A DNA stretch of 44,567 bases, from positions 1 to 44,567 of the forward strand of contig NZ_JANZKV010000095.1 of NCBI RefSeq assembly GCF_025060895.1, in the 5' to 3' direction. A model generated the notes under the pieces. It was not told the DNA's origin, ran no database searches, and was given only the letters and a program-made list of their open reading frames with translations. Below, piece by piece: positions 1-8,697 of the stretch. Position 1 is the first letter of the stretch; every line of letters begins with the position of its first letter. The position numbers and the translations under genes were made by a program. The DNA comes from Stieleria sedimenti. GTDB taxonomy: Bacteria; Planctomycetota; Planctomycetia; Pirellulales; Pirellulaceae.

Positions 1-1
1 C

Positions 2-25
2 GGTATTGGGCTAAAGCCCAATACC
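2..25. repeat. Perfect 11-bp hairpin at the left edge
   Basis: GGTATTGGGCT (2-12) is followed by two bases and its exact reverse complement AGCCCAATACC (15-25). No T-run follows, so a classical intrinsic terminator is not supported. It may be a member of a dispersed hairpin family or the 3' end of an element cut by the window edge. Confidence 0.75.
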
Positions 26-46
26 AACACTTATGCCCGCACCATT

Positions 47-79
47 CGGGTCAGGCACCCTCAGTTTAGAAGTTAACGG
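47..79. repeat. REP-like dispersed sequence, copy 1
   Basis: The stretch with GGGTCAGGCA, then AGTTTA, then GTTAACG aligns over about 32 bases with 13491-13522, which has GGGTCAGGCA, AGTTTA and GTTGACG in the same order and spacing with small gaps. Both copies are intergenic. This fits a diverged dispersed repeat; no transposase lies nearby. Confidence 0.5.
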
Positions 80-217
80 CGGTGTCTACATCGACCGGCA
101 CTCGAAAAAAACTGTTTTCCGCATTAAGGGGCTGGGCCGTTTTCTCGCAGGTCTTTTTCGTCCGGAACCTCTTCCGGTCGCTCCCAAACCTCCTCTCTCC
201 TGCTGCGAGAAAATCCG

Positions 218-991
218 ATGTCCAGCTCGATCATCAAATGCGTGTCGGCTCTGTTGCTGTGTTGTTTTTGTTTGCCAGGCCAGGCCTCGGCCCAACATCG
301 GGAGCGTTTTTATCCAAGCGGTCGTTACCATCAGGTCGACACCGAGCCAGACCGCAATGGCTTTCAGGCACAGGCCGGTCATGGCATGGGTGTTCGCACC
401 GAAAGCCGACTCGGCGGCCAGATGGACAGCAAGGGCGACCGCACGTTGGGAATCCACGGCAACGTTCAGGCGGGATATTTTGCCGGAGCGGCAGTCACGC
501 AGCGTGGTCGCGTGGGCAAGGTTGACATCAAGAATCAACTCAGCGGCGAATCCTTTACCGGGACCGAACTGGGTGGCAATGCGGGATTATCGCAAGACGG
601 CGCGGGTCTGGGAGCCAATGCGTTTGCCGGCAGTCGCGTCAGCGGACGACTGGGCACCGAAGTGGGCGCCGTCGGCGTGGGTACCACCGGGGAAGCATGG
701 TCCGGACTGGGCGCCGAAGCGGACGCCCGAGTCGGTATGAAAAACGGCAAGCTGAAATTAAAGGGCGAGTTGGGAGCGGCGCTCGGCGTAGGCGGCAAAA
801 TCGGCGTGGACGCATCGATCGACTTCAACCCGATCGCCCGCGATGTCAGCCGGCACGGTCGCAACGTCGGCAAAGCCGCATCGGCGGTCGGCCGCGATCT
901 GGGTAAAACTAGCAAGACGGTTTCCAAGGACGTCAAACGCGCCGGCCAAAAAGTCGTCAACGACATCGGCCGGCTGTTCCGCAAACGCTGA
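218..991 (+). CDS. Secreted glycine-rich protein of unknown function
   Basis: A 257-residue protein that I cannot assign to a named family. Residues 1-25 form a clear signal peptide (basic start, core ALLLCCFCLPG, cleavage near AQASAQ-type sequence), so it should be exported. Residues 60-195 are rich in Gly, Ala and Val in short alternating stretches such as GAALGVGGKIGVDASID, suggesting beta-strand or glycine-zipper-like structure. The last 60 residues are strongly basic and predicted helical, with repeated GRN/GRD/GK spacing, ending RLFRKR. That Gly/Val-rich core followed by a cationic amphipathic tail resembles segments of some surface or polymorphic-toxin proteins, but no toxin domain is visible. 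The ATG at 218 is chosen because it starts the signal peptide; the ribosome-binding site is weak. It stands alone, flanked by repeats on both sides. Confidence 0.8.
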   Translation: MSSSIIKCVSALLLCCFCLPGQASAQHRERFYPSGRYHQVDTEPDRNGFQAQAGHGMGVRTESRLGGQMDSKGDRTLGIHGNVQAGYFAGAAVTQRGRVGKVDIKNQLSGESFTGTELGGNAGLSQDGAGLGANAFAGSRVSGRLGTEVGAVGVGTTGEAWSGLGAEADARVGMKNGKLKLKGELGAALGVGGKIGVDASIDFNPIARDVSRHGRNVGKAASAVGRDLGKTSKTVSKDVKRAGQKVVNDIGRLFRKR

Positions 992-1008
992 GGCCCCCAG
1001 GGTCGAAC

Positions 1009-1132
1009 GCGGTGAAGCATTTTCCCCATGTGTTTCTTGAGGTGTTAGCGGCAGGGCGCGAGCCCTCCGGTTTCTCATCGCTGCCAACATACCGGAGGGC
1101 TCGCGCTCTGCCGCTAAAAAATGCTTCACAGC
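1009..1132. repeat. 124-bp nested palindromic element (MITE-like)
   Basis: Outer arms GTGAAGCATTTT (1012-1023) and AAAATGCTTCAC (1117-1128) are exact reverse complements. Inside them, 1045-1071 (with GGCAGGGCGCGAGCCCTCC) pairs with 1091-1117 over 27 bases with one mismatch, leaving a 19-base loop. It begins 18 bases after the stop codon of the upstream gene. Related sequences occur at 44424-44490 and, as a fragment, at 17056-17076. The nested inverted arms and lack of coding capacity suit a non-autonomous palindromic element; as RNA it could also act as a strong stem or terminator. Confidence 0.75.
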
Positions 1133-1450
1133 GTTGTCCCGTAGGGCGTCGCAGCGAAGCACGTCGGCGCCACAGACCCTGTGAGCTTCAATGGCTGCGA
1201 CCCCGTCGGGGTCGAGTGGTCCCTTGGGCCCGTTTCCCGGAGGTGTCGCTTCGCTTACCTCCGGCTACATGCTTTGATCCCTTCGGGATCCCCCAGCCCG
1301 TTTCCCGTAGGTGGCGCGACGCTCACCTCCGGCGACTCGCTTTCATCCCTTGGGGAGAGTCGCCCGCACGGAAAAGGTTGCATCGCGGCCGCAAATGGCT
1401 GACAATGGTGATCCCTCCCCCACCCTCCCCGCCTTCGCGACGCCGCCGCA
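1133..1450. repeat. Intergenic run of short hairpin repeats
   Basis: No gene is supported here. Short stems are clear: CGACCCC/GGGGTCG (1198-1214), CCGGAGGT/ACCTCCGG (1237-1264), GATCCC/GGGATC (1276-1290) and CCGTAGGTG/CACCTCCGG with one mismatch (1305-1332). The unit GCCCGTTTCCCG, then an AGGTG stem, then CACCTCCGGC-type arm occurs twice (about 1228-1266 and 1297-1334) as a direct repeat of about 69-base period. The end of the region (about 1340-1450) has no clear structure and should hold the promoter of the gene starting at 1451, which I cannot identify. Confidence 0.65.
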
Positions 1451-4429
1451 GTGACCCCGCACCGACTCACCGCCGCCGTTCTCTTGCTGTCATCGGCCAT
1501 CGTTCTCGGCAGCCCGGCCGCGGCGGACAACCAACTCGAGTTCTTCGAAAAGAAGATCCGTCCGGTGCTGGTCAAACACTGTTACCAATGCCACTCCGCG
1601 GAATCGGAAGAACGGGGTGGAAAGCTTCGGGTGGACAATCGCCAGTCGATGCTGGCCGGCGGCGAATCGGGTCCGGTGTTGTTGGCCGGCAGCCCGGACG
1701 ACAGTCTGATCATCCAAGCGTTGCGCTACGACGGACTGGAAATGCCGCCGGAGGAACCGCTGCCGGAAACGATCATCAAAGACTTCGAGACATGGGTTTC
1801 CCTGGGCGCGGTCGATCCCCGCGACCAGCCCCCCGCCGACCCATCTTCGGGCGTCCAAACCGACGCGGCGGACGATGAATCCTTGTGGTCGTTTGTGCCC
1901 CGGCAGGATCCGCCCGTGCCATCGGTCAACGATTCCGATTGGCCGCGCGATTCGATCGACCGGTTCGTTTTGTCGTCGATGCGGCAGGCGGGACTGCACC
2001 CGACCCGTGATGCCGACCCACGCACACTCGTTCGTCGTCTGTACCACGACTTGATCGGTCTGCGGCCGACACACGCCGAAATCGAAGCGTTCCTGATCGA
2101 CTTCGAACGCCACGGTGTCGAAGCGACCGCACGTCTGGTGGATCGCCTGTTGAACAGTCCCCAATACGGAGTTCGCTGGGGCCGGCACTGGTTGGACGTG
2201 GCACGGTACGGAGAATCCAACGGCGACGACGGGCTGGGACGCAATGCGACGTTCCCCAACGCTTGGCGGTACCGCGACTATGTGATCGAATCTTTCAATC
2301 AAGACGTACCCTATGACCGGTTTCTGACCGAACAAGTCGCCGGCGACTTGTTGCCCGCGGCGACGGCCGGGCAGCGAAACCGGCAACTGATCGCAACCGG
2401 TTTCTTGGCAATCGGGTCCAAACCGGCCGTCGCGATGAACAAGAACTTTGCGATGGATGTCGTCGACGACCAAATCAACGTCGTCTGCACCGGTGTGCTC
2501 GGGCTGAGCGTCGCTTGTGCCCGATGCCATGACCACAAACACGATCCGATTCCGACGAAAGACTACTACGCCCTGGCGGGAATCTTTCAAAGCACCGAGA
2601 CGCTCTACGGTGCCGCTGGCAATGAGAAACTGACGGCGCCGCCGACGCCGCTGCATGAGTTACACGCTGATCTGCGAGCCAGCCGAAAACGTCCCGACCG
2701 CACTTCAACACCCAAGCTGACGACCGACTACTTGCAATTCGTCGACGCGCTCGAACCGGAGCTTCACGCGACGCTGGAATCGAAGCCCGATGAACTGACG
2801 CTCCAGGGCGAAGCGGAGCACTCTGCGGAAACCTTTGCCGAAGTCAACGACACACGCTTCACCGGCCGGTTCGACCAATCGGGTCAATCGTACTCCGTTT
2901 CTTTTTGGTTCCGCAACACCGTCAACAATGACGCGCGTCCGATCACGGCGTACTTGTTTTCCCGCGCCGCCTTGGATGACAAGACGTTGCCCGGTGATCA
3001 TCTGGGGATCGGCGGAAACCATGACAAATCGCGTGCGGGAAAGCTGTTCGTGTTCAACGGCAACGTCAAGAAAACGTCGATCGTCGGATCCACGGTGATC
3101 CCCCGCAACAGCTGGAACCATGTCGCGCTGGTGCGGGATGGCAACCAGGTGAACGTGTTCCTCAACGGTCGACTCGAAATCGCCAGCGAAATCGAGGCGA
3201 CGTTCGCAACGTCTCTCGACTATTGCTTGGCCGCCCGCAGTGACAGGTTCGCGCCGCTGACGGGAAACATCGGCCAGTTCACGCTGTTGTCTCGCGCGTT
3301 GAGTGATGAGGAGGTCATCGATCTGCACCGGTCGTCGGGCCAACCGCCGGGCGTGCGTCCGTCTTCGCCACTGGGGTTTGCGATGGGCGTCCGTGAAAAG
3401 CCGAAACCGACCGATTGCAAGATTCACATCAACGGCGAGGGCACCAAACTCGGCCCCTCGGTTGCGCGAGGTGTTTTGACGGCCTATCGAAACGTCAGCG
3501 AAGACGGCTTCAACGACATCTCGATCACGATCGGCAGCGACCGTAGCGGCCGAGCGGAACTGGCCGAGTGGCTGACGCACCCCGACCACCCCCAAACCGC
3601 CCGCGTCATCGTCAACCGAATTTGGATGCACCTGTTCGGTCGCGGCATCGTCACCACGCCCGATGACTTTGGTGTTTATGGTGCCCGCCCGTCGCACCCC
3701 GAGTTGTTGGACCACCTGGCCAATCGATTCGTTGCCGAAGGTTGGTCGATCAAGCGGATGATCCGGGCGATCGTGTTGTCGCGAACCTACAGCCTGAGCA
3801 GCCTGGCCGACTCGGGGACGACCGAACAGGATCCGGAGAACATCTGGTTGTCGCGACACGCTCGCAAACGGCTGGAGGCGGAATCGCTGCGAGACAGCAT
3901 GCTGCAAGCGAGTGGCCGGTTGGACTACGCCCCGGGAAAAGGGTCTGCGATCGAAACCTTGGACATGTTGATCAACTGGCCGCCGGGCGCCTCGACCGAC
4001 CTGCACCGCCAGTCCTCTCACCGCAGTGTTTATCTCTGCATGCTTCGCCACGCACCTCCCCAAGAACTGGCGGCGTTTGATCTTCCCGATGGAGTCGGTG
4101 TGCGGGGGAAACGCGATGTCACGACCTTGCCAACGCAATCGCTGTTCTTGATCAACAGCGTCTTCGCGGTCGAACAATCGCGTGAATTGGCCAGCCGGGT
4201 GCTCGACGATGACTCACGCGACGACGGAGATCGGCTGCGGGCGCTTTTTTCCGCCGTGCTGGGGCGACATCCCAGCGAATCGGAGCGTGATCGATCGTTC
4301 GCGTACCTGAGTGCGACCGAAGCCACACTCGCGGCCGGCGGCGAAGACTTGGACCGATGCCGATTGCATGCCTGGGCCAGCCTGGCCCAGGCCTTGATGA
4401 CGACCAACGAATTCCGTTACGTGGATTGA
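1451..4429 (+). CDS. PSD1-type c-heme / DUF1549 / LamG-like / DUF1553 protein
   Basis: A 992-residue exported protein starting at GTG 1451, the codon that begins a good signal peptide (residues 1-25, ending PAAADN). Domains in order: planctomycete cytochrome-C-like (PSD1) with heme motif C44-Y-Q-C-H48; DUF1549 (about 165-375) including a second CARCH motif near 356-360 followed by DHKHDP; a concanavalin/LamG-like insert (about 475-630, with SVSFWFRN and a typical NHVALVRDGNQVNVFLNG stretch); and DUF1553 (about 695-985, with ARVIVNRIWMHLFGRG). Family function is not settled; these proteins are thought to be extracytoplasmic and linked to sugar or polysaccharide oxidation. The LamG-like insert suggests glycan or protein binding. 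It lies 12 bases before the DUF1501 gene, the usual partner order, so the two are probably co-transcribed. Confidence 0.93.
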   Translation: MTPHRLTAAVLLLSSAIVLGSPAAADNQLEFFEKKIRPVLVKHCYQCHSAESEERGGKLRVDNRQSMLAGGESGPVLLAGSPDDSLIIQALRYDGLEMPPEEPLPETIIKDFETWVSLGAVDPRDQPPADPSSGVQTDAADDESLWSFVPRQDPPVPSVNDSDWPRDSIDRFVLSSMRQAGLHPTRDADPRTLVRRLYHDLIGLRPTHAEIEAFLIDFERHGVEATARLVDRLLNSPQYGVRWGRHWLDVARYGESNGDDGLGRNATFPNAWRYRDYVIESFNQDVPYDRFLTEQVAGDLLPAATAGQRNRQLIATGFLAIGSKPAVAMNKNFAMDVVDDQINVVCTGVLGLSVACARCHDHKHDPIPTKDYYALAGIFQSTETLYGAAGNEKLTAPPTPLHELHADLRASRKRPDRTSTPKLTTDYLQFVDALEPELHATLESKPDELTLQGEAEHSAETFAEVNDTRFTGRFDQSGQSYSVSFWFRNTVNNDARPITAYLFSRAALDDKTLPGDHLGIGGNHDKSRAGKLFVFNGNVKKTSIVGSTVIPRNSWNHVALVRDGNQVNVFLNGRLEIASEIEATFATSLDYCLAARSDRFAPLTGNIGQFTLLSRALSDEEVIDLHRSSGQPPGVRPSSPLGFAMGVREKPKPTDCKIHINGEGTKLGPSVARGVLTAYRNVSEDGFNDISITIGSDRSGRAELAEWLTHPDHPQTARVIVNRIWMHLFGRGIVTTPDDFGVYGARPSHPELLDHLANRFVAEGWSIKRMIRAIVLSRTYSLSSLADSGTTEQDPENIWLSRHARKRLEAESLRDSMLQASGRLDYAPGKGSAIETLDMLINWPPGASTDLHRQSSHRSVYLCMLRHAPPQELAAFDLPDGVGVRGKRDVTTLPTQSLFLINSVFAVEQSRELASRVLDDDSRDDGDRLRALFSAVLGRHPSESERDRSFAYLSATEATLAAGGEDLDRCRLHAWASLAQALMTTNEFRYVD

Positions 4430-4441
4430 GAGAAAGCCGCC

Positions 4442-5770
4442 ATGATTTCACGTCGATCCATGCTACGAACCGCTTCCTGTGGCTTTGGCTTTCTCTCCCT
4501 GCAAGCACTGTTGCAGCAGTCCGCCGCCGCGTCCACGGCGGGGACGACGCCCCATCTCGCACGCGCCAAGCGTGTCATCTTTCTCTGCATGAGCGGCGGT
4601 CCGGCGCAACTGGACACGTTCGATTACAAACCGCAAACGGGAAACAAGAAACATCCGGGGTCTGTTTTCAAGTTCCAACGGCGCGGCGAAAGCGGGTTGT
4701 GGGTGTCCGAGTTGATGCCCGAAACCGCCAAACACGCCGACCGATTGTGCGTCATCAATGGGATGTATTGTGACACCGGAAACCACGCCCAATCGTTCCT
4801 GCAACTCCACACGGGCGAGAAACTGCGAAAGCGTCCGAGCATGGGCTCGTGGATCTCGTACGGCCTGGGCAGCGAGAACGCGGACCTGCCCAGCTTCGTC
4901 AGCTTGAATGCGGCCAAACCATCGGTCTACTCCAGCGAGTTCCTGCCTACGGAATTCGCCGGCACACCGATCGGCACCAATGGCGAAGACATGTCGTTGG
5001 CGACCATCCGCGACATCTCGGGGAACCATTTGCCGGCCGAAGTCAAACGCAGCCAACTCGACTTCGTGCAATCGATGAACCGAGACCACTTGTCTGACCG
5101 AAACGGCGACGCGGCACTCGAAGGCGTGATCGAATCGATGGAGCTTGCCTATCGAATGCAGGCCGCGGCACCGGAACTGCTCGATCTGAGCAACGAAACC
5201 GCAGCGACCTTGCGTCGCTACCGCGTCGGCAAAAAGTTGTCGGTCGGTACCTGCCGACCGACCGACTTCGGCCGCCAATGCTTGTTGGCGCGGCGTTTGG
5301 CCGAAGCCGGGGTGCGTTTCATCGAAGTCAACCATGGCGGTTGGGACCAGCACAAGAATCACCGCCGTGACTTGAAGGCGAATTGCGAAACCGTGGACGC
5401 GCCGATCGCCGCCTTGTTGGAAGACCTGGCCGCACGGGGATTGCTGGAAGACACGCTGCTGGTCTGGGGCGGTGAATTCGGTCGGCCGGGATTGGTTCCC
5501 GATGACGGTAAAGACGAAACCGGACACAACGCAAAAGGGTTCACGTTCTGGCTGGCCGGGGGCGGCGTCAAAGGAGGTCATGTGCACGGTCGAACCAGCG
5601 AAACGGGTGATCGGGCGGTCGAAGGCAAGGTCCACTTTCGAGACCTGCATGCCACCATTCTGCATTTGATGGGATTGCGGCACGACCAATTGACCTATCA
5701 CCACGGCGGACGAACGCATCGGCTGACCGGTCCCGAAGACGCCACGGTCGTCCACGAGTTGTTCGCATGA
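4442..5770 (+). CDS. DUF1501 family protein, Tat-type leader
   Basis: A 442-residue DUF1501 protein, a family related in fold to alkaline phosphatases and sulfatases. Residues 3-8 (SRRSML) followed by a hydrophobic stretch ending AAAS suggest twin-arginine export of a folded protein. Family landmarks are the [15 protein letters not shown] segment near residues 50-65, the GGWDQHKNH segment near 300 and WGGEFGR near 340, followed by [14 protein letters not shown]. The Asp and His residues in these segments are plausible metal ligands, but this is by family analogy. It follows the DUF1549/DUF1553 gene by 12 bases and overlaps the next gene by 4 (ATGA), so translation is probably coupled. The GEFGR motif is followed by PGLVPDDG where sister proteins have TP, a small deviation. 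Confidence 0.93.
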   Translation: MISRRSMLRTASCGFGFLSLQALLQQSAAASTAGTTPHLARAKRVIFLCMSGGPAQLDTFDYKPQTGNKKHPGSVFKFQRRGESGLWVSELMPETAKHADRLCVINGMYCDTGNHAQSFLQLHTGEKLRKRPSMGSWISYGLGSENADLPSFVSLNAAKPSVYSSEFLPTEFAGTPIGTNGEDMSLATIRDISGNHLPAEVKRSQLDFVQSMNRDHLSDRNGDAALEGVIESMELAYRMQAAAPELLDLSNETAATLRRYRVGKKLSVGTCRPTDFGRQCLLARRLAEAGVRFIEVNHGGWDQHKNHRRDLKANCETVDAPIAALLEDLAARGLLEDTLLVWGGEFGRPGLVPDDGKDETGHNAKGFTFWLAGGGVKGGHVHGRTSETGDRAVEGKVHFRDLHATILHLMGLRHDQLTYHHGGRTHRLTGPEDATVVHELFA

Positions 5771-8694
5771 GACGATCGGCGTTTCAATTCGCGACTGCCG
5801 TTTCAAACACGGATCTCGTCGGCTTGCTGCGACGTTTCCCGGCCGCCTGCCTTGTCCTGCTGTTCGCGATGGCATCGGACGTCACGGCCGCCCCACCGAT
5901 ATTCGAAGACGTCGCCCAAACGGTGTTGGCAAAGAAATGCGGCAAGTGCCATAGCGCCGACGTCCAAAAGGGCGAACTCGATCTGTCGTCGATGACCGGC
6001 GTGCGTCGGGGCGGTGAGTCCGGTGATCCATTGCTCGCCGATTCGATCGACGAAAGTCGACTGTGGTCGGTGATCGCCGACGGGGAAATGCCGCCCGACG
6101 GCGAACCGCCACTCGACGCCACCGAACGAAAATCAATTCACACGTGGATCGAAGCCGGCGGTCATTCGAACGTCGTGGCCGAATCGCATTCCGAAACCGT
6201 CGACACGCACGACATCCTGCCGATCGTCCTGCTCCGTTGCAACGCCTGTCATGGACCGCGAATCCGACAAGCCGGCGTCGACCTTCGCAGCCGCGCGGCC
6301 ATGATCGCCGGCGGCAAAAACGGACCGGCCATGATCCCCGGCGACGCCGATGCGAGCCCGATGATCCGGCGCATCGAAAGCCATGCCTGTCCGCCCAGCG
6401 AATCCCTGTTGAAATTTTTCGTGCGGCGCCCCACCAAGGCCGAAGTGCAGACGTTGCGTCAATGGATCGACGCCGGTGCGCCGCCGGCCGGTGCAACGCA
6501 AGCCTCGGATTCCGAGTCATCCAGCCGTGCGGTCGCCGACGAAGACCGACAACACTGGTCATTCCAGCCACCGGTCGCAACAACCCGATTCCATTCGATT
6601 GACGCATTCATTCTCGATCGGCTTGCCGAGAACGACCTCGAACTCGCCCCGACCGCCGATCGCGACACCTTGATTCGACGCGCCCACATCGATTTGATCG
6701 GCTTGCCGCCCAGCCCGGACGAGTACCGAGTCTGGCATGATTCAGACGACGCGAACTGGTACGCCCAGATGATCGATCGGTTGCTCGCGTCGAATCACTA
6801 TGGGGAGCGATGGGGCCGCTACTGGTTGGATCTGGCCGGCTACGCGGATTCCGAAGGCGGCATCTCCGCCGACCCGATTCGTAAGGTCGCATGGAAATAC
6901 CGCGACTACGTCATCCGGGCGTTCAACGACGACAAACCCTACGACCAATTCCTGCTGGAACAACTCGCCGGCGACGAACTGGTCGACTACCAAAACGCCG
7001 ACACCATCACCGACGCCATCGTCGACCAACTGATCGCCACCGGATTCCTGCGGATGGGAATCGACGAGACCGGCTCGCGCACGATGAACTTCGTCCCCGA
7101 GCGGCTGAAAGTCATCAGCGACGCGATCACCGTCGTCAGCGAAGGGCTGATGGGATTGACGATGGAGTGTGCGCGTTGCCATTCGCACAAGTACGACCCG
7201 ATTCCCCATCGCGACTACTACCGGCTCAAGGCGGTGTTCCAAGGCGCGCTGGACGAACATGACTGGGACAGCTTCAAGACACGGACACTGAACGTCGCCA
7301 CACCCGAGCACCGGCGCAAGGTCGCCGAAAAAAATCCGCCGCTGGAGAAACAAATCAAACAACTGCAAGGCCGACAAAAACAATGGACGGCCGACTTGCA
7401 GTTGCAACTGTTGCGCGATCACTATCCCGATCAATCCGAAGACGACAACCGGGCGACGTTGAACGCGCTGAAGAAAGCCGACAACAATCGTACGCTGAAG
7501 CAAAAGATCTTGGTCGAACGACTTGTCAAAGCCGAACTGCGTCCCGATTCGCAGCAATCCGAGCTCGTCCTTTCGTTGCGGCAACAGATCGAAGACGCCG
7601 ATCACCAAATCGATCGCGTGCGCCGCAAGATGGCTCCGTCGCTCGCGATCCGGGCGCTCTGGGACCTGGGACGCCCCTCACCGACCTACGTGTTGCGACG
7701 CGGTGAACACGACAAGCCCGGCGATCCGGTGGCTGCCGGTGTCCCCGCCGTGCTGACCGACCAACGCAATCCGTTTGTCGTCACGCCCCCGTTCCCCGAC
7801 GGCACCGCCAAGACCGGCCGCCGACTCGCGCTGGCACGCTGGCTGACCGACCCCAATCACCCGCTGACCGCCCGCGTGATGGTCAACCGAATCTGGCACC
7901 ACCATTTCGGAACCGGACTGGTCAAGGACCTGGAGAACTTTGGCGTCCAGGGTGAGCGTCCTTCGCACCCCGAATTGCTCGACTGGTTGGCGATCGAATT
8001 CATCGAACGCGGCTGGAGCATCAAAGAGATGCACCGACTGATCATGAATTCGCGTGTCTACCAACAATCCAGTCGGGTCAGCGAGCGAGCGCACCAAGTC
8101 GACCCACAAAACCGACTGCTCTCACACATGAACCTTCGTCGCATGGACGCCGAAGCGCTGCGCGATTCGCTGCTTGCGATCGCCGGCCGTCTGGACACGA
8201 CGCCGGGCGGTCTCCCCGATACCGTTTCGATCGATCGCGACGGGTTGGTCAGCGCCAATGCGACCGAGGGAGGCGACTGGCGACGAAGCGTTTACCTGCA
8301 ATACCGACGGACCGAGATTCCGACGATGATGGACACCTTTGACTATCCTCAAATGGGCCCCAACTGTTTGTCGCGAAACGTGTCCACGGTCTCTCCCCAG
8401 GCGCTCATGCTGATGAACAACGGCCGCGTCCGAAAACTTGCCGCCGCGATGGCCGATCGCGTCGAAACCATCGTTTGTAACGAAGCCAGACATGACGAGG
8501 ACAGCCTGGACGAAACCACGGTCGAGACGGTTTACCAGCTGGCACTGTCCAGATCACCCAGTGATCGCGAGCGGACACTGGGCACCGAAGCGTTGCAGCA
8601 GCTGCGGTCGGCTTGGGGGAACAATCCGGGCAAGGCACTGGAAACGTATTGCCACACGATCTTGAACTCCGCATCGTTCCTCTATGTGGATTAA
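5767..8694 (+). CDS. PSD1-type c-heme / DUF1549 / DUF1553 protein, two N-terminal CxxCH domains
   Basis: A 975-residue protein starting in the ATGA overlap with the DUF1501 gene. A long leader (hydrophobic core about 27-38, ending VTAAPP) indicates export. It carries three CxxCH motifs: C58-G-K-C-H62 in a PSD1 domain, CNACH near 158-162 in a second PSD1-like domain, and CARCH near 468 inside DUF1549 followed by SHKYDP. DUF1549 covers about 280-500, a basic coiled-coil linker about 515-625 ([13 protein letters not shown] and following), and DUF1553 about 680-970 ([16 protein letters not shown]). Unlike the copy at 1451-4429 it has no LamG-like insert but has the extra heme motif and the coiled coil. 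It is followed after three bases by a second DUF1501 gene. Role inferred: periplasmic electron transfer or oxidation linked to glycan use. Confidence 0.93.
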   Translation: MRRSAFQFATAVSNTDLVGLLRRFPAACLVLLFAMASDVTAAPPIFEDVAQTVLAKKCGKCHSADVQKGELDLSSMTGVRRGGESGDPLLADSIDESRLWSVIADGEMPPDGEPPLDATERKSIHTWIEAGGHSNVVAESHSETVDTHDILPIVLLRCNACHGPRIRQAGVDLRSRAAMIAGGKNGPAMIPGDADASPMIRRIESHACPPSESLLKFFVRRPTKAEVQTLRQWIDAGAPPAGATQASDSESSSRAVADEDRQHWSFQPPVATTRFHSIDAFILDRLAENDLELAPTADRDTLIRRAHIDLIGLPPSPDEYRVWHDSDDANWYAQMIDRLLASNHYGERWGRYWLDLAGYADSEGGISADPIRKVAWKYRDYVIRAFNDDKPYDQFLLEQLAGDELVDYQNADTITDAIVDQLIATGFLRMGIDETGSRTMNFVPERLKVISDAITVVSEGLMGLTMECARCHSHKYDPIPHRDYYRLKAVFQGALDEHDWDSFKTRTLNVATPEHRRKVAEKNPPLEKQIKQLQGRQKQWTADLQLQLLRDHYPDQSEDDNRATLNALKKADNNRTLKQKILVERLVKAELRPDSQQSELVLSLRQQIEDADHQIDRVRRKMAPSLAIRALWDLGRPSPTYVLRRGEHDKPGDPVAAGVPAVLTDQRNPFVVTPPFPDGTAKTGRRLALARWLTDPNHPLTARVMVNRIWHHHFGTGLVKDLENFGVQGERPSHPELLDWLAIEFIERGWSIKEMHRLIMNSRVYQQSSRVSERAHQVDPQNRLLSHMNLRRMDAEALRDSLLAIAGRLDTTPGGLPDTVSIDRDGLVSANATEGGDWRRSVYLQYRRTEIPTMMDTFDYPQMGPNCLSRNVSTVSPQALMLMNNGRVRKLAAAMADRVETIVCNEARHDEDSLDETTVETVYQLALSRSPSDRERTLGTEALQQLRSAWGNNPGKALETYCHTILNSASFLYVD

Positions 8695-8697
8695 TGC

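Noticed and set aside
1009-1132. Intrinsic terminator for the gene ending at 991
   Set aside because: The stem is far longer than usual and not followed by a T-run; it is better described as a repeat, though it may still affect transcript ends.
1012-1878. + strand open frame running through the palindromic element
   Set aside because: It translates repeats and then overlaps the real gene starting at 1451 in another frame.
2705-4177. Long - strand open frame of 490 codons inside the first DUF1549/DUF1553 gene
   Set aside because: It is antisense to a gene with clear domains, has no signal or domain pattern, and long opposite-strand frames are expected at this GC content.
4463-5875. Long - strand open frame of 470 codons opposite the first DUF1501 gene
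   Set aside because: Antisense shadow of a recognised gene; the translated product shows no family motif.
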